A stretch of DNA of 64,000 bases from Diacronema lutheri. Its lineage: Eukaryota; Haptophyta; Pavlovophyceae; Pavlovales; Pavlovaceae. This document shows, piece after piece, positions 1 through 12,200 of the stretch. The DNA is taken from contig JAGTXO010000016.1 in the NCBI GenBank assembly GCA_019448385.1, positions 744,001 through 808,000 on the forward strand, read 5' to 3'. The position numbers were made by a program, and so were the translations under genes. The notes under the pieces are model-generated. The model made no database searches, was not told the origin of the DNA, and worked only from the letters and a program-made list of their open reading frames with translations. Each line of letters opens with the position of its first letter. The stretch's first letter is position 1.

Positions 1-622
1 CCGATCGGCGCGCCCGGCCGCCGGCGCCGCTGAGCCCACGCGCGGCGCGGGCGGCGCGCGCGCGCGCGGGGCCGCGCCGCGCGCCGCCAGCCGCCCGCCG
101 GCGCGACCCGCTGCTCGAGGCGACGCGCAGCCGCGCGCGTTTGCGACGCAGCGCGCGCCGACCGCGCCCGCGGGCGGCGCGCGCGCCGCGCTCGCGCGCG
201 CCGGCGGCGGAGGGTGGGCAGGCGGTGATGGCCGTGACGGTGGCGGTGACGGTGGCGAGTGGGCAGGCGGTGACGGCGGTTACGGCGGTTACGGCGGCGG
301 CGGGTGCGACGGCGCGCCGCGCGCGCCAGCGCCGCGCGTCGCCTCGGCGTCCGCCGCGCTCGGCGTTGCGCGCGGCGCGCGGCTGGGTGCGAGGGCGGAC
401 TGGGACTCAGGCGGGGACGGCGCACAGTCGACGGCGGGCGCGCGCTCAACCGCGGGCACGCGCGCGGGCGCGCACGATGGCGGGCGGAGCGGCGGCGGTG
501 GCGCGTGCGGCGGCGACTGGCCGGGCGATGGCGGCGGCTGCGGCGGCGGCGCGGCGCGTTCGGCGCCGCCGCCGACGCCGCCGCAGCCGCACGGCCGCCG
601 CGCAGCGCAGCGAGGCCGTGGC

Positions 623-1378
623 GTGGAGGGGGCGCGTGACGCGCGCTCGAGCGGTGGTCGCGTCGGCGGCGGCGGCGGCTCCTCGTTCGGTGGCGGCGGC
701 GGCGTCGGCGGCGACGGCGGCGTCTTCAACGGCAACGCGCGCAGGGCGTCGGCCGACGTGCGCGTGCGTTTTACCGACAGCACGCGCGGCGGGCTCGGCG
801 CCGCGAGCGGCCTGAGCTGGGCAGGCGGCAGCCGACCGCCATTGCCCGCGGACCGTCCAATGCGCAGGCCAGCCACCAGCGGCGGCGGCGCGTGCGCCGG
901 TGGCGGCGGCGGCGGCGCGACGGGCAGGCCGGCGCGATGCGTGGCGGGCGGCGCGCGTGGCGGTGGCGCCTGCGCGTGGGGCGGCGGGATCGGCTCGGGC
1001 AACCGCACGAGCGACAATAACCCCCTGCTCGGCTTCGGCTATGGCGCGGGCGGCAGCGCGTACGGTACGAACGCGGGGCCCTCCGTCTTCCGCGCGCGCG
1101 CGCCCGCCGCCGGCGCGCCGGGCGGCGGCGCGAGCGCGGCGCGCGCGGACGGAGCTGGCGGTTGGGCGGCGGCGGCGGCGCGTGGCGGCGGCGGTGGTGT
1201 GGACGCGCCGCGGCTCGCCGCGCACGCGGCCAGCGCGGCGAACGCGGCTCGCCGCCGTGCGGTCGGCCTCGGCGCGTGCGGGTGCGGCGGTAGCGGGGGC
1301 GGCGGCTTTTCGGGGATCGCGTGCGGCAATCGTACGTCGGCGGACAATCCGTTATTCGGAGCCTATCGAGGGCCGTGA
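623..1378 (+). CDS. Gly/Ala-rich protein, C-terminal part (5' end unresolved)
   Basis: This frame runs open to a stop at 1378 and is almost all Gly, Ala and Arg. Two short non-repetitive motifs break the low complexity: GNRTSDNNPLLG near residue 131 and GNRTSADNPLFG at the very C-terminus. A conserved motif used twice, the second directly before the stop, argues that this is the coding frame rather than GC-driven noise. The upstream part (bases 1-620) is open in several frames on both strands and I cannot place the start or any intron; the gene may begin left of the window. It converges on the RIC1-like gene, with the two stops only 36 bp apart. I recognise no family and see no membrane segment or catalytic motif. 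Confidence 0.3.
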   Translation: MEGARDARSSGGRVGGGGGSSFGGGGGVGGDGGVFNGNARRASADVRVRFTDSTRGGLGAASGLSWAGGSRPPLPADRPMRRPATSGGGACAGGGGGGATGRPARCVAGGARGGGACAWGGGIGSGNRTSDNNPLLGFGYGAGGSAYGTNAGPSVFRARAPAAGAPGGGASAARADGAGGWAAAAARGGGGGVDAPRLAAHAASAANAARRRAVGLGACGCGGSGGGGFSGIACGNRTSADNPLFGAYRGP

Positions 1379-1414
1379 CGGTCGGCAAATGTCACCGTCA
1401 CCGTCACTCGTCAC

Positions 1415-3927
1415 TCACAGCTCGGCAGCCTCAGTGCGCATTTTGACGAAACGGTGCAACGACTCGCGCAACTCTTGACTACGCGACGGCCGCTCGGCGT
1501 CCGCATCTGCCGCGCCCGCCCGGCCCTCGCCCGCCTCGCCCATCGCGCAGAGCAGCCGCTGCGCGAGCGCGAGGGCAGCGGCCGTGCCGTACAGCTCCTC
1601 CTCGACGATGGCGAAGTTGGCGCCGCTCGCATAGTCGCCCGTCGCCGCGCACGCTGCCGCGAGCTCGGCGGGTGTCTGGCGCACGGCCTTGAAGAGGGCG
1701 GGCCAGCGCTCGGGCCGGCTCGCGCGCGCCGCGCGCACCACGAGCGACGCGAACCGCGCGGCGGCGGCGCGGCCGTCGTCCGGCGGGGGCGGCGCGCGCG
1801 CGTCGCGTGCCTTGCCGTCCGGCGCGCGCGCGTCGCGTGCCTTGCCGTCCGGCGCGCGCGCGTCGCGCAACGACGACGAGGCCGCCACGGCGGCCGCGCG
1901 CACCAGCGCCAGCGCGGCCGCGAGCGGCACCTCGGTCGCGCGCCCGCGCCGATTTGTTTGCTTTGTTTTGGAATTCCCATTCGTGTCATCCGGCGCGCGT
2001 TCGCCCTCGAAGCCGCGCGCCTCCTCCTCCACGGCCTCGCACAGCAGCGCGACGAGCACGTGCTCGCCTCGCGCGAGCGCGTCGTCGTCGTCGTCGCGAT
2101 CGGCGATGCCCACCGCGCCGGTGGGCAGCGCGTCGTCGTGGCCCGGCGCGAGGCAGCGCGTCGCGAGCTCGAGCGCCGAAACCCATGCCGACCACCGCCG
2201 CGCGGCAGTGTCGGCGAGATGGAGGGAGGTGTCGTCACCGTCACCGTCACCGTCACCGTCACCGTCACCGTCACGGTTACGGTTACGGTCACCGTCACCG
2301 CACGCGGCGGCAGCGGCGCCCGCCGCCTCGTCACGATCGGCGCCATCGCCCGACGGAGCGTCGTCGAGCAGCGCGTCGTCGAGCAGCGCGTCGTCGAGCA
2401 GCGCGCGCAACGTCGCATGCAACGAGCACGACCGCACGAGGTTGGGGAGGGCGTGCGCGCCCGCGGCCTCGCGGCTCGTCGCCGCGGCGAGCACGCCCGA
2501 CACGCTGTCCGCCGCGAGGTGCAGTTTGTGCCGCTCGGCGCCGTGCACCGCTTCGACTGTGCGACGGCGGAGCGCGCACGTCACGGCCGGCGCGGCGGGC
2601 AGCTTCGGGCCGTCGCACGCCACGCCGCACCGCGCGCGCCCTGCGCTCGCGCCACGAGCCGCGAGCCGCGCGCGCAGCGTGTGCCACTGCACCGTGCCCC
2701 CAGCCGTCGACCGCGCGGCGCGCTCGATCTCGCCCTCGTCGCCCTCGCCCAGCCACGCGTCGTCCGAACGCCGCGCGGCCGCGCCGGGCGCGCCGCCGGG
2801 GCCGAGCGCGCGCTCGGGCGCGGCGGCCGCGATGGAGAAGAGCTCGGCCTCGGCCTCGCACTGCGCCGCGTCCGCGCCGCGCGCCGCGCGCGCGTGGCCC
2901 GCGCGGACGCTCAGGATGGCGGTCGTGCGCACACCAAGACACGCCCACGGCGACACGGCGCAGCGAACGGCGGCCGCGGCGGCGCGCGCCGCGTGCGCGC
3001 CGCCGACCCAGCGCGCGCCGACGCGCGCGAGCGTGTGCGGCTGGAGTAACGAAGGGACTGGCTCCGCGCCCGCGTCGCTGCCTCCGCCGCCCTCGCCGTC
3101 GCCGACGCGCAGCTGCGCAACGCACGCGCGCACGCGACCGTCCGACCAACGCACACACAGCAGCACGCCCAGCACGCGTGCGCGACGCTCGTCACCCGCG
3201 GGCACCGGCCGCGCGACGAGCGCCGAGCACACGCACGCGCCGCCGCCGCCGCTGCCGTTACGCCCGTTACGCCCGTTACGCCCGAGCGGCGCGCACGCCA
3301 CGAGCCGCGCCGCGCGCTCGGGCGGCGGCGACGCGCCGCGGCCGGGCGCGCGCGCGGACTCGGCGTACCCGACGGCGTGTGCGCGGTCCGGTGGCGGCGC
3401 GCGGTCCGGTGGCGGCGCGCGGTCCGGTGGCGGCGCGCGGTCCGGTGGCGGCGCGCGGTCCGGTGGCGGCGCGCGGTCCGGTGGCGGCGCGCGGTCCGGT
3501 GGCGGCGCGCGGTCCGGTGGCGGCGCGCCGCCGTCGCGCGCGGCGGCGCGCACGGCGGCGACGGCGACGGCGAGCGTGGCGGGCGCGAGGTGCGGGTCGG
3601 GCCGCCGCCCGGCGCACGGCAGCGCCGCCCACTGCGCCGAGAGGAGCTCGTGCTGCGGCGAGAGGAGCTCGTGCTGCGGCGGCGGCCACTGCGCCGCTCG
3701 CGCCACGTCCGCCGGCCGGTCGTCGGCCGCAGGCGCGTCGCACGGCTCGGCGTGGCCGACGGCTTGCGCGGCGGCCTCGCGCGCGTCGAGCAGGGGCGTG
3801 AAGCACAGCTGCACCGGCCTCGGGCCCACCGCCACCACCTCGCCGTCCGGCGCGCGGACACCCCCGTCGACGCCCACCGTCGCGAGCAACACGGCGCAGG
3901 CGCCAAGCGGCGGCGCGCGCGTACCAC

Positions 3928-3958
<31 letters not shown>

Positions 3959-6900
3959 GGCGGTGGCGGTGGCGGTGGCGGTGGCGGTGGCGGCGGTGGC
4001 GGTGGCGGCGGTGGCGGTGGCGGCGGCGGCGGCGGAGGGCGAGCGCACGAGCGGTGGCGCGGCGCTCGCGGTTTGAGGGCCGCTCGCCTCGCTGCGCTCG
4101 GCGGGCAGTTGTAACCGAAAGAGCACGAGCACGATGGCGGCCGTAACGCCCAAACCGAGCGCGACGACGAAACTCAACGATGGCGGCGGGGGCGGCGGAT
4201 GTGGCGATGCGGCGCGCGCGCCGGTAGCGGCGCGAGGTCGCCTCGCGTCCGCGCCGCTGCCGCCCGCCGGCAGCGGCCGTGCGCTCACGCAGGCGCGCGG
4301 CGCGCGGCGCGCGCCGGGTGCGCCAGTGTCGTTCAGCAGCAACGCGTGCACGTGCGCGGCCCACAAATGGTTGGGCGCGCCGTGTCGCGCGCCAATGACG
4401 GGCAGCGCTACATCGAGCAGCGCGTCGTCGAGCGCGAGCGCGCTGGTGGCAAAGAGCGTCAGCCGCACGGCGGCCAAGCCGTCGCGCGCGCGCTCGCCCG
4501 CGCCCGCGCCCGCCCCGCCGTCGGCATACTGAGTTTCGGCATACCGAGTTTCGGCAAAACGAGTTTCGGCATAACGAGCGTCCGCGGCGCCCGAGACGCA
4601 GAGCAGCGCGTCGTCGCCGAGCCACGCGAGCGCGCACGGCTCGAGCGCCGCCTCGTCCGTCGCGCGCGCGAGGAGGCGCCAACGGCCATTGCGCAAATTC
4701 AGCATGGCGACGCCGCACGCGCCGCTGAGGGCGAGGTGGTCTCCGGACGCGGAGAGCGCAACGTGGCGGATCTCTGAATTGAAAGGCGGCGCGGGCGCGG
4801 GGCCGTACGGCTCGTCGCCAAGCACAACGCATCGGCTGCCACCGCCGCTGCCGCCACTGCCACCGCCGCTGCCGCCACTGCCACCGCCGCCGCTCGCGCC
4901 GCCGCAGGCCCCACCGCCGACCGCGCCGCCGGCGGCGCCGGCCGCGTGGCGCGGCGCGCGCGGCGCGATGTACTCTGGCGGCGCGTACACGCACGCCCAC
5001 GAGGCCGGCGGCGAGGCCGAGGGCGTGGCGAAGTGGGCAGCAGCGGCAGGCGAGGCGGGCGGCGCGGGCGCGGCCGGCGCGAGCGGCCCGCCGCCGACGC
5101 CATCGTTGAGAAGCGCGACGCAGCGGCCGGCGGCGAGCGCGCGCGCGCGCGTGAGCATGCTCGTCCAATGCGCGACCGCCGCGCTCGCGTCGGCGCGCGC
5201 GTCCAGGATGGCGGCTGTGCCGTGCGGGTCCAGGATGGCGGCTGTGCCGTGCGGCTCCAGGATGGCGGCTGTGCCGTGCGGGTCCAGGATGGCGGCTGTG
5301 CCGCGCGGCTCCAGGATGGCGGCTGTGCCGTGCGGGTCCAGGATGGCGGCTGTGCCGCGCGGGTCCAGGATGGCGGCTGTGCCGTGCGGGTCCAGGATGG
5401 CGGCTCTGCCGTGCGGCTCCAGGATGGCGGCTGTGCCGTGCGGGGCGGCGTCGGCGGGCCACGAGAGGGACAACGTTGCTGAGCCGACCGGCTGCCATAG
5501 CGCCCACTCGACCACGTGGCCGCCCGACGCCGCGTAGACGAACGCGCCGCCTTCGCCCCAGCACGCAACGACCGGCGCGCGCGGCCGCGCGTCGTCGCCG
5601 TCGGCGGTGGCGACGGCGGCGCACGGCGTGCGGCACGCGCCGCCGCCGCCGCCGCCGCCGCCGCCGTCGTTGTAGTCAGCCGCGCCCTGCAGGGCCGCGA
5701 GCAAGCATCCGCCAGCCGCTGCGTTCGCGAGGAGCAGCAGCCGCCCTCCGCGGCACGCCGCGCCGCCGGCCGCGCCGTCGGCGCGCCCGGCCGCGAGCTG
5801 CACGCACAGCACGTCGCCATCCCCGCTCCACGCGAGCGCCACGGGCGGGCAGTTCAGCAAAGCGGGCAGCGAGCCGAGCGCGCCAACATCGACGACCGCC
5901 GCGAGGCGCGCACGCACGCGCAGACGCCCGGCGCCGCCGCCGTCCGCGCGCTTGGCCTCCGCCGCGCGCTCCTCCGCGCCCCGTCGCGGGAGCGGCACGA
6001 TGGCTTCCACGATGGCTTCCACGATGGTGAGGTCGTAAATGCGCACCACGTGGCGCTGCGCCTCGCTGCCGAAGCGCACGGCGAGCTGCGCGCGCGCGGC
6101 GCACAGCGCGGCGCTCGTCTGCGCCCAGCCGCGCGCGCCATCGCGCACGCCGCCGTCGCCGTCGCCGTCGTCGTCGCCGTCGTCGTCGCCTTCGCGCGGC
6201 GGGCCGGCGGCGGCCGCGCAGGGCGGCGCGAGCACGCGCACGCGGAGCGGGGCGTCGACGTCGCCCATCCGCGCGACGGCGCCAAGCGGCGTCTCGCCCG
6301 CGCGACACACGACGAGGCCAACCGCGCCGCCGGCCGCAGCTCCGCCACCCGACCGTCCGCCGCCATCGTGCCGCAGCGCAAGCACCATCAGACCGAGCTG
6401 CGCACACTGCGCGATGGCAACCGCTGCAACCGCCGCAACCGCCGTAACCGCCGTAACCGCTGCGACCGCCGAAACCGCTGAGACTGTTCCGGCCGGCGGC
6501 TCGTGCGCGCGCGCGCCGTCCGGCCGGGGCGCGGCGGACGCGCGCGCCGCGTGCGGCGAGCTGAGCGCGCGGCGCAACGACGCGCTCGCCGAGCAGCCGC
6601 CGGCCAACGCCGCCGCCCGCGCGCTCAGCAGCGGCGAGTGAGGCGGCGCGGCGGCCGCCGGCGCGCCGGCGCTCGACGGTAGGCCGGCGCTCGGCGCGCG
6701 CACGAGCCGGAAGGGCGCCGGTCCAGCGCCGTTGGTCCGGCGCGGCGCCGCGCACGCAGACGCACGCGCGTCGCCCCCAGGCGCCGCCGCGCTTGCCGCC
6801 GGCGCCGGCGGGAGAGCGTCCGCCATCGTGCCGGGTGGGGCGATGGCGGCGGTGGCGTCGGCGCGCGCGGCCTCGACGGTACTAGCGCTGACGGGCAAGC

Positions 6901-7176
6901 TGCACGCGCGCCGCCGCGCCAGCCCGCGCTCGCCCCTTAACGCCACGTCCACGGGCGCCGCCGCTGCACGCCGCGAGCCGGCGCGCGCGGGAGGCGCGGC
7001 CGCGCCGCACGTCGGGGCCCCGTCCGGCGGCGCGGTGCCGCTGCAGCTGCGTGTGCGCGAGCGCGGCGCCGTGGATAGCACGCACGCCTCGTGCCACGTG
7101 GCGAGCGGCGCCGCGGCCGGCGCGCCGCTCGCGCCGTCCGCCGCCGGCGCGCCTGCGCGCGCAGCGCGCGGCGCGC

Positions 7177-7213
<37 letters not shown>

Positions 7214-7945
7214 GCACGTCGCGCGCTGGCGCTGCTCGCGCGGCACGTCAGCGCCGAGCACGAGCGCGCCCTCCTCGACGTCGCTGCCACGCACGCGCAG
7301 GTAGCGCGGCTCGTGTGGCGCCCGCCAGCGCAGCGCGACGAGTTGACCGTCGCGGAGCGAGATCAGCATGGCCGCCGCGCTACAGAGCAGTGTTGAGGAT
7401 GGCTCGGCGTGAAGGTGGATCACGTGCAGCGCGCGCAGCATGGGCGGGGCGCGCGCGCGCGCCGTCGCCGTCGCGCTGCTCGCGCGCGCGTGCGCGAGCG
7501 CGCGCTCGACGAGGCCGGCGCCCGCCTCGCCGCCGTGGCCGCCGTCCGCAAGGTCGTCACGCGCCGAGACGGCGAAGACAGTGACGCACGAGGGCTGCCG
7601 CAACGCGAGCCGCGCGCCGCTCGGCATCCACGCCAGCTGCTCGTCTGAAAAGCGCGCCGCGCCGCAGCCGGCGCGTGCCGACAGCGGCTCCGCGACGCGC
7701 GGGCGCGCGCACGTCGCGAGGAGGCGACCGCGGTCGCGGCCGCACCAGAGGGCGAGGCGCGAGACGGACGCGGCGGCGAGGATAGCGGCGGCTTGCGAGT
7801 AAGTGAGCGCGGTGAGGGGCCCGTCGCCCTCGCCCGTCGAGCGCTCGGCTCTCGCGAAGACGAAGCTCATCCGAAGGGCGTCTCGAGCGCTCTCGATCCG
7901 GTCGGCATCGTGCGCGCTCGGAAAATGGATCAAAAAACTGTCCAT
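1415..7945 (-). CDS. RIC1-like WD40 protein (Golgi Rab GEF subunit family), very long
   Basis: One uninterrupted frame of about 2,176 residues. RIC1 partners RGP1 as the exchange factor for Rab6/Ypt6 at the Golgi. The N-terminus (starting MDSFLIHFPSAHDADR) has beta-propeller strands, such as QLAWMPSGARLAL, then VHLHAEPSSTLLCS, and later a GFALY-like strand and an AWLGDDALL strand. The last ~100 residues read RPERWPALFKAVRQTPAEL, then a block rich in Ala/Leu helices ending LRESLHRFVKMR, as in the RIC1 C-terminal helical domain. The start at 7945 is chosen because upstream codons run into the divergent gene. Long Ala/Gly/Pro/Arg inserts and several in-frame minisatellites roughly double the usual ~1,400-residue length. 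Family call rests on pattern recognition of divergent motifs, so a different WD40 trafficking protein is possible; undetected introns could remove some low-complexity stretches. Confidence 0.55.
3377..3529 (-). repeat. 18-bp coding minisatellite (PPPDRA repeats)
   Basis: About eight near-perfect copies of an 18-bp unit (GCGCGGTCCGGTGGCGGC) in the RIC1-like gene. In the minus-strand reading frame each unit encodes PPPDRA, so length changes keep the frame. Confidence 0.85.
5204..5443 (-). repeat. 27-bp coding minisatellite (HGTAAILDP repeats)
   Basis: Nine tandem copies of a 27-bp unit beginning CCAGGATGGCGGCTGTGCC, with a few point differences between copies. On the minus strand each gives a nine-residue repeat HGTAAILDP/EP within the RIC1-like protein, next to a propeller-like strand. 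Confidence 0.9.
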
Positions 7946-7966
7946 TAAGTATTCGACGTGCAAAAC

Positions 7967-7979
7967 AGAACTTTTAAAA
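7967..7979. promoter_or_regulatory. AGAACTTTTAAAA motif in a divergent promoter
   Basis: This 13-mer lies in the 54-bp gap between the divergent starts at 7945 (minus) and 8000 (plus). The identical 13-mer occurs at 56591-56603, again between two divergent starts. Its core TTTTAAAA is a palindrome and could serve both directions. It is AT-rich against a ~75% GC background. Its role as a core promoter element is inference. Confidence 0.45.
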
Positions 7980-7999
7980 CGTTTGCCTATTTTTGGACG

Positions 8000-9085
8000 A
8001 TGTCGGGCGGAGAGACGCAGCTCAAGGTGAGAGGGCGGCTGAGCTGCAAGCGATTTGAGCTCACCTGGTACCTGCACGACGCCGTCGCGTTCAGCAATCC
8101 GGTGCGCGATCGCGTGCTGCGCGTCCTGTATGGGCCCTTGATGAGTCGAGCTAACGCCGGCTCGAGCATCGACTTTGCGCTCTTCCGAAGCCCGCCCCAG
8201 CCCACCGCTGGCGTTCGCGTGAGTCTCCGCCTCGCGTGCGTGGTGCACAAGGACGGCGGCTATGGCGTGGTGATGGGCCAAGGTGACTCGTACAACGTCA
8301 ACATCGGCGGCGTGAGCCCGTACCTGCGCACGTTCCGCGCGGTCGGCTACGAGGCGCACATGCGCGCAACTGCGCTCGAGTTCCAGGTCGCCACCGGCGT
8401 GCGCCCGCACCCGTATGTTTCCACTGTCGAGTTCATTTGGCCGTCCCTGGCCGCGGCGTCCGCTTTGGCTGCGCCTGCTGGCGCCGCACCTGCCGCCGAG
8501 CCGCACGCTGCGCCCGCGCCAGGGCCGGCCGTCGCGGGGGCCGCGCCCGGCGCCGACTCGCCAACCGGCGCCGCGCCTGCGCCCGCGCCCGCGCCCGAAG
8601 CGACCGTCGCTCGGCGTCCTGTCGCCGCTCCCGTGCCGACGCAGCAGGATGACGAACGTCTCTGTACTCTGTCGGAGCTTGTGGAATGCTTGGCAGAGAA
8701 CCTCGACACTCGTGGCGTCTTGCCCAAGCTGGATGGAACACCTGAATCCACGACGTACGGGCTCAAGGCCGCGGCCGGTGCGGCCGGTGCGGACGAGGAC
8801 GCGGCCGGTGCGGCCGGTGCGGACGATGACGCGGCGTCGATAGGCAGTGCGGCGAGCCGGCCACTGACGCCGGACGACGCTCAATCGCCCGCCGCTGGCA
8901 GTCGCGCGCGGCACGAAGCGCTGGCGCTGGCGCCGGGCGCACACGCGAAGCCGACGCTCGAGCCGCCGCTCCCGCGCTCGGCTCGAGGGCGAAACGCGAT
9001 GCCCTGTCGCTCGTCAGACGGCGAGACCGCCCTGCCGTTGAGTGGCGCGTGCGACGGCGACAGCTGGCGGAGCAAGAGAAGCTGA
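8000..9085 (+). CDS. Unknown protein, globular N-half and Ala/Pro/acidic C-half
   Basis: A 361-residue frame. Residues 1-155 (MSGGETQLKVRGRLSCKRF onward) have normal composition with alternating hydrophobics, for example VSLRLACVVHKDGGYGVVMG, and look folded. Residues 156-230 are an Ala/Pro linker, followed by a short helical stretch (TLSELVECLAENLDTRG) and a Gly/Ala/Asp repeat GAAGADEDAAGAAGADDD. I recognise no family, signal peptide or membrane segment. An upstream in-frame ATG at 7958 exists, but the AGAACTTTTAAAA promoter motif lies between the two ATGs, so the start at 8000 is preferred. It is divergent from the RIC1-like gene and converges on the glutaminase fusion, with 127 bp between stops. 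Confidence 0.5.
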   Translation: MSGGETQLKVRGRLSCKRFELTWYLHDAVAFSNPVRDRVLRVLYGPLMSRANAGSSIDFALFRSPPQPTAGVRVSLRLACVVHKDGGYGVVMGQGDSYNVNIGGVSPYLRTFRAVGYEAHMRATALEFQVATGVRPHPYVSTVEFIWPSLAAASALAAPAGAAPAAEPHAAPAPGPAVAGAAPGADSPTGAAPAPAPAPEATVARRPVAAPVPTQQDDERLCTLSELVECLAENLDTRGVLPKLDGTPESTTYGLKAAAGAAGADEDAAGAAGADDDAASIGSAASRPLTPDDAQSPAAGSRARHEALALAPGAHAKPTLEPPLPRSARGRNAMPCRSSDGETALPLSGACDGDSWRSKRS

Positions 9086-9212
9086 GGGAAGGGGGCACGG
9101 TCCGGCGGCACATTTTCGGCTCAGCGGGTGAGCGACGAGCGCCGGCCCGCCGAGCAGCTAGCATGAGCCAAGCTTTTTCACGACACTGCCATGCCTTGCG
9201 CGCGGCGCGCGC

Positions 9213-12200
9213 TCAATCCTCGAGCGTCGCCCGCGTGCGCACATCCTTCCCGTTGCCGCCGTTGCTGATGGGCTCCGGCGCGACGCGCGCATCCCCGGAC
9301 TTGCGCCCGCCGACGCCCGGACTGCCGGACCTGCGGCCGCCCACCGTAATGTCGCTCCTGCGCGCCTCGCTGTTCGTCGTGCGCCGCTCCGCTTTGATGC
9401 CGCCCTTGTTCCCGCCGGACTTGTTTGCCTTGGTCGAGCCCTTGATCATCACGTCGGCCATCTCCGACGTGTTGCGCTTCTTCTTGAAGGGCGAGCCGCC
9501 CTGCTCGTCCTTGCTCTTGAGCACGTGCAGTCCGAGCGACTCGGACATCGACTTTGCGACGAGCACGCCGCGCGCCGAGTTGCCGTTCGGGTCGAGGCGT
9601 GGGCTGCGCGCCGCACGCCGCACGCCGCGCGGCCGTGCGCAGACGCGGGCGCTCGGCGCGTGAGATGGGAAGACGGAGGGGGAGGACGAAGGGGGAGGGG
9701 GAGGGGAGTGCGGCTCGGCAGTTGGTACGCAGCGGGCTCGGCGGTGCGCGCACCTGAAGACGGCAAAGCCGCACACGCCGGGCACGACACACATGATAAG
9801 CCCGGCCACGCCCGACTTGGCCGGGATGCCAACGTCCACGATCCTGCGAGATTTTGCGGGCGCGCGCGACGCGGCGGTGAGCGCGCGCGCCCACGGCGGC
9901 GACGCCAGAGCTGCGGAGCGCCAGCCGCGGCAAGTGGGCGGCGGCGCGCGCACCATCGGCCAGCGCCGTTGTACATGCCGCACGACATCATCACCGTGAC
10001 GGTGTGGTTGGCGAGGTCCTCGTTCATCACCTGCTCGCCCGTGACCGGGTTGACGCCGCGGTTGGCAAACGTGGCGGCCATGACCGCCGCGTCCTCGGCG
10101 GTGACGAGGAGGGAGCAGGCGCGCGTGTACGCGTCGAGCGCGACGTTGGGGCTCTTCTCGATGATGTTTTTGGCGTGCAGCGTGTCGGCGATCATCTGGT
10201 TGTTCGAGTTGGTCGCCATCTCCGACTGGTAGACGCTTCTGTCCAGCTTGCATCGCTCGGGCACGTAGGCCATCTTCTTGCACTGATCCTCGAAGAAGGT
10301 GTACCGCGCCTCGGCCGTGTTTATCGTGTCGAGCATCGACGCGGAGACGATCGCGCCGGCGTTCACGTACCTGCGGAGGCAGACGTGAGCCGAGGGCGAT
10401 GGCGCGCGCGCGAGCGCGTTCGCGGCGTTAGCGAGGGACGCTTGCGCGTGCGCGCACTCGCGGCGGCGGCGGCGCGCACGGGTTGAAGGCGCGGTTGTGC
10501 GGGTCGATGTTGACGGCGTTGAAGGGGAGGCCGGAGGGCTCCTCGCCAATCTTTGTTGCAACCTCCGCCTTGCCCTTGGCGTCCATGGCGAGCATGTACA
10601 GGATGGGCTTGCATGCGGACTGGATGGAGAAGGGCACCTCCGTGTCACCGACGGAATAGATGGTGCCCTCCAGGTCGCACAGCACGATGCCAAACTTTTC
10701 GGGGTCGGCGTCGCGCAGCTCGGGGATGTACTGCGCCACCTCACCCGAGTCGAGCTCGAAGATCTCCGTGTACGTCTCCTCGAGCACCTGCTGCACGTTG
10801 TCGGGCAGCTTGGCGTTCGCAAACGCGGACAGGATGTCGAGCCGCCGCTTGTAGTACCACATGCCCGCGACGCCGCAGCAGATCAGGAAGGCGACGCCCG
10901 CGCAGACGCCGGCGATGATTGGCGTGAGGTCCGTCTCGCGGCCGAGGTTGATCACCGTCGAGCTCGACGAGCCGCCGCCACCGCCGCCGCCCGACGAGCC
11001 GCCGGACGACGCCGCCGGCGCGGGGTTGCAGTCGTACGTGTAGAGCGCCGAGAGCACCACCTCGCGCAGCGACGAGTTGGCGGGGACGGCGCCGATCTCG
11101 GAGATGGTGTTCGAGATGTCGTCGCCCGTGAAGAGCCAGCTCGCAAACTCGAGCGCCAACGAGATGCCGTCGCCCTTGATGATCGAGCCGGAGGGCGCGC
11201 ACTGCGACGGCCCGACCAGATCCTCCTTGATCACGAGGGCGTACGCACGCGAGAAGGGCCAGCAATCGTCCGAGGTGGAGGCGCCCGCATCGTAGACGCG
11301 CGAGACGCGGCCGATCTTTGCCGACGTGAGGGACACGCGCGCCTCCGGCTCGTTGATGCACTTTGCGATCGTGTCGGCGCTGAGCGTGATCGGCGGGCTG
11401 CCGGCCGCGCGCGCGACGCGCGCGATCGGCGAGCTCGCGCCGCCCAGCCGCGCCCACATGCCGAACGCGGACTGCGAGAAGGCGACGATGGCGGCGGTCT
11501 GCGCGTTTGACGTAGTCAGCCGCACGCGGCTGCCGAGCGCCGCCCAGTCCGCCGGCTCGAGCCGCTGCTTCACGCCGATCGCCGCCGCAAACTCGGCCGA
11601 CGCGCGCGAGAGCGTCGCCGTCACGACCGCCGTCACGTCCGACTCGTCGGTGCGGAGCGCGACGATGATGTCGGTGTTGGCGAGCGCCGGGTCGATCTCC
11701 GACCACTTGGTCACGTTGCCCAGGTAGATGCTCGCGATCTGCTCGAGCGTGAGCGTCGGCGCCGGCGCCGAGCCGAGGTGGACGAGCGGCGCGATCGCGG
11801 CGGTGAAGAGGTGCGCCGCGACGATGTCGTCGGGCACGGCGGCGTTGGCGATGCCGGCGGCCTCGATGGCCTGCACGCCGATGCCGCTCACGATGTCCGC
11901 GCTGCCGTACGCTGCCGACATGGGAATTGACGTGTTGACGAGGAGCGTGTGCACGCGCGCGTCGCCCGTCGTCGCGAGCGCCGACCAGGTGATGCGCGGG
12001 TCGACCTCGCGGTAGACGGACACGTAGTTTGCAAAGAGCGGCGAGGCGAGCTCGGCGACGAAGGCGTACTTGAGCTGCACCTTGGCCGGCTCCTTGGCGA
12101 GCACCGGCTCCGCTGGGTCGCAGTAATTCTCCGAGAGCATGTCAGCGAGCAGGTTGCGCGCGATGAAGTCGGGCAGCATCGTGAAGCCGAGCTGCGTGCC

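Noticed and set aside
5204-5443. Possible CRISPR-like array
   Set aside because: Units are directly adjacent without unique spacers and stay in the coding frame: a minisatellite.
7946-8944. Extension of the RIC1-like minus-strand frame far upstream (2,509 residues in total)
   Set aside because: It crosses the divergent gene at 8000-9085, whose N-half has normal composition; the extension lacks any motif and is an open shadow of GC-rich sequence.
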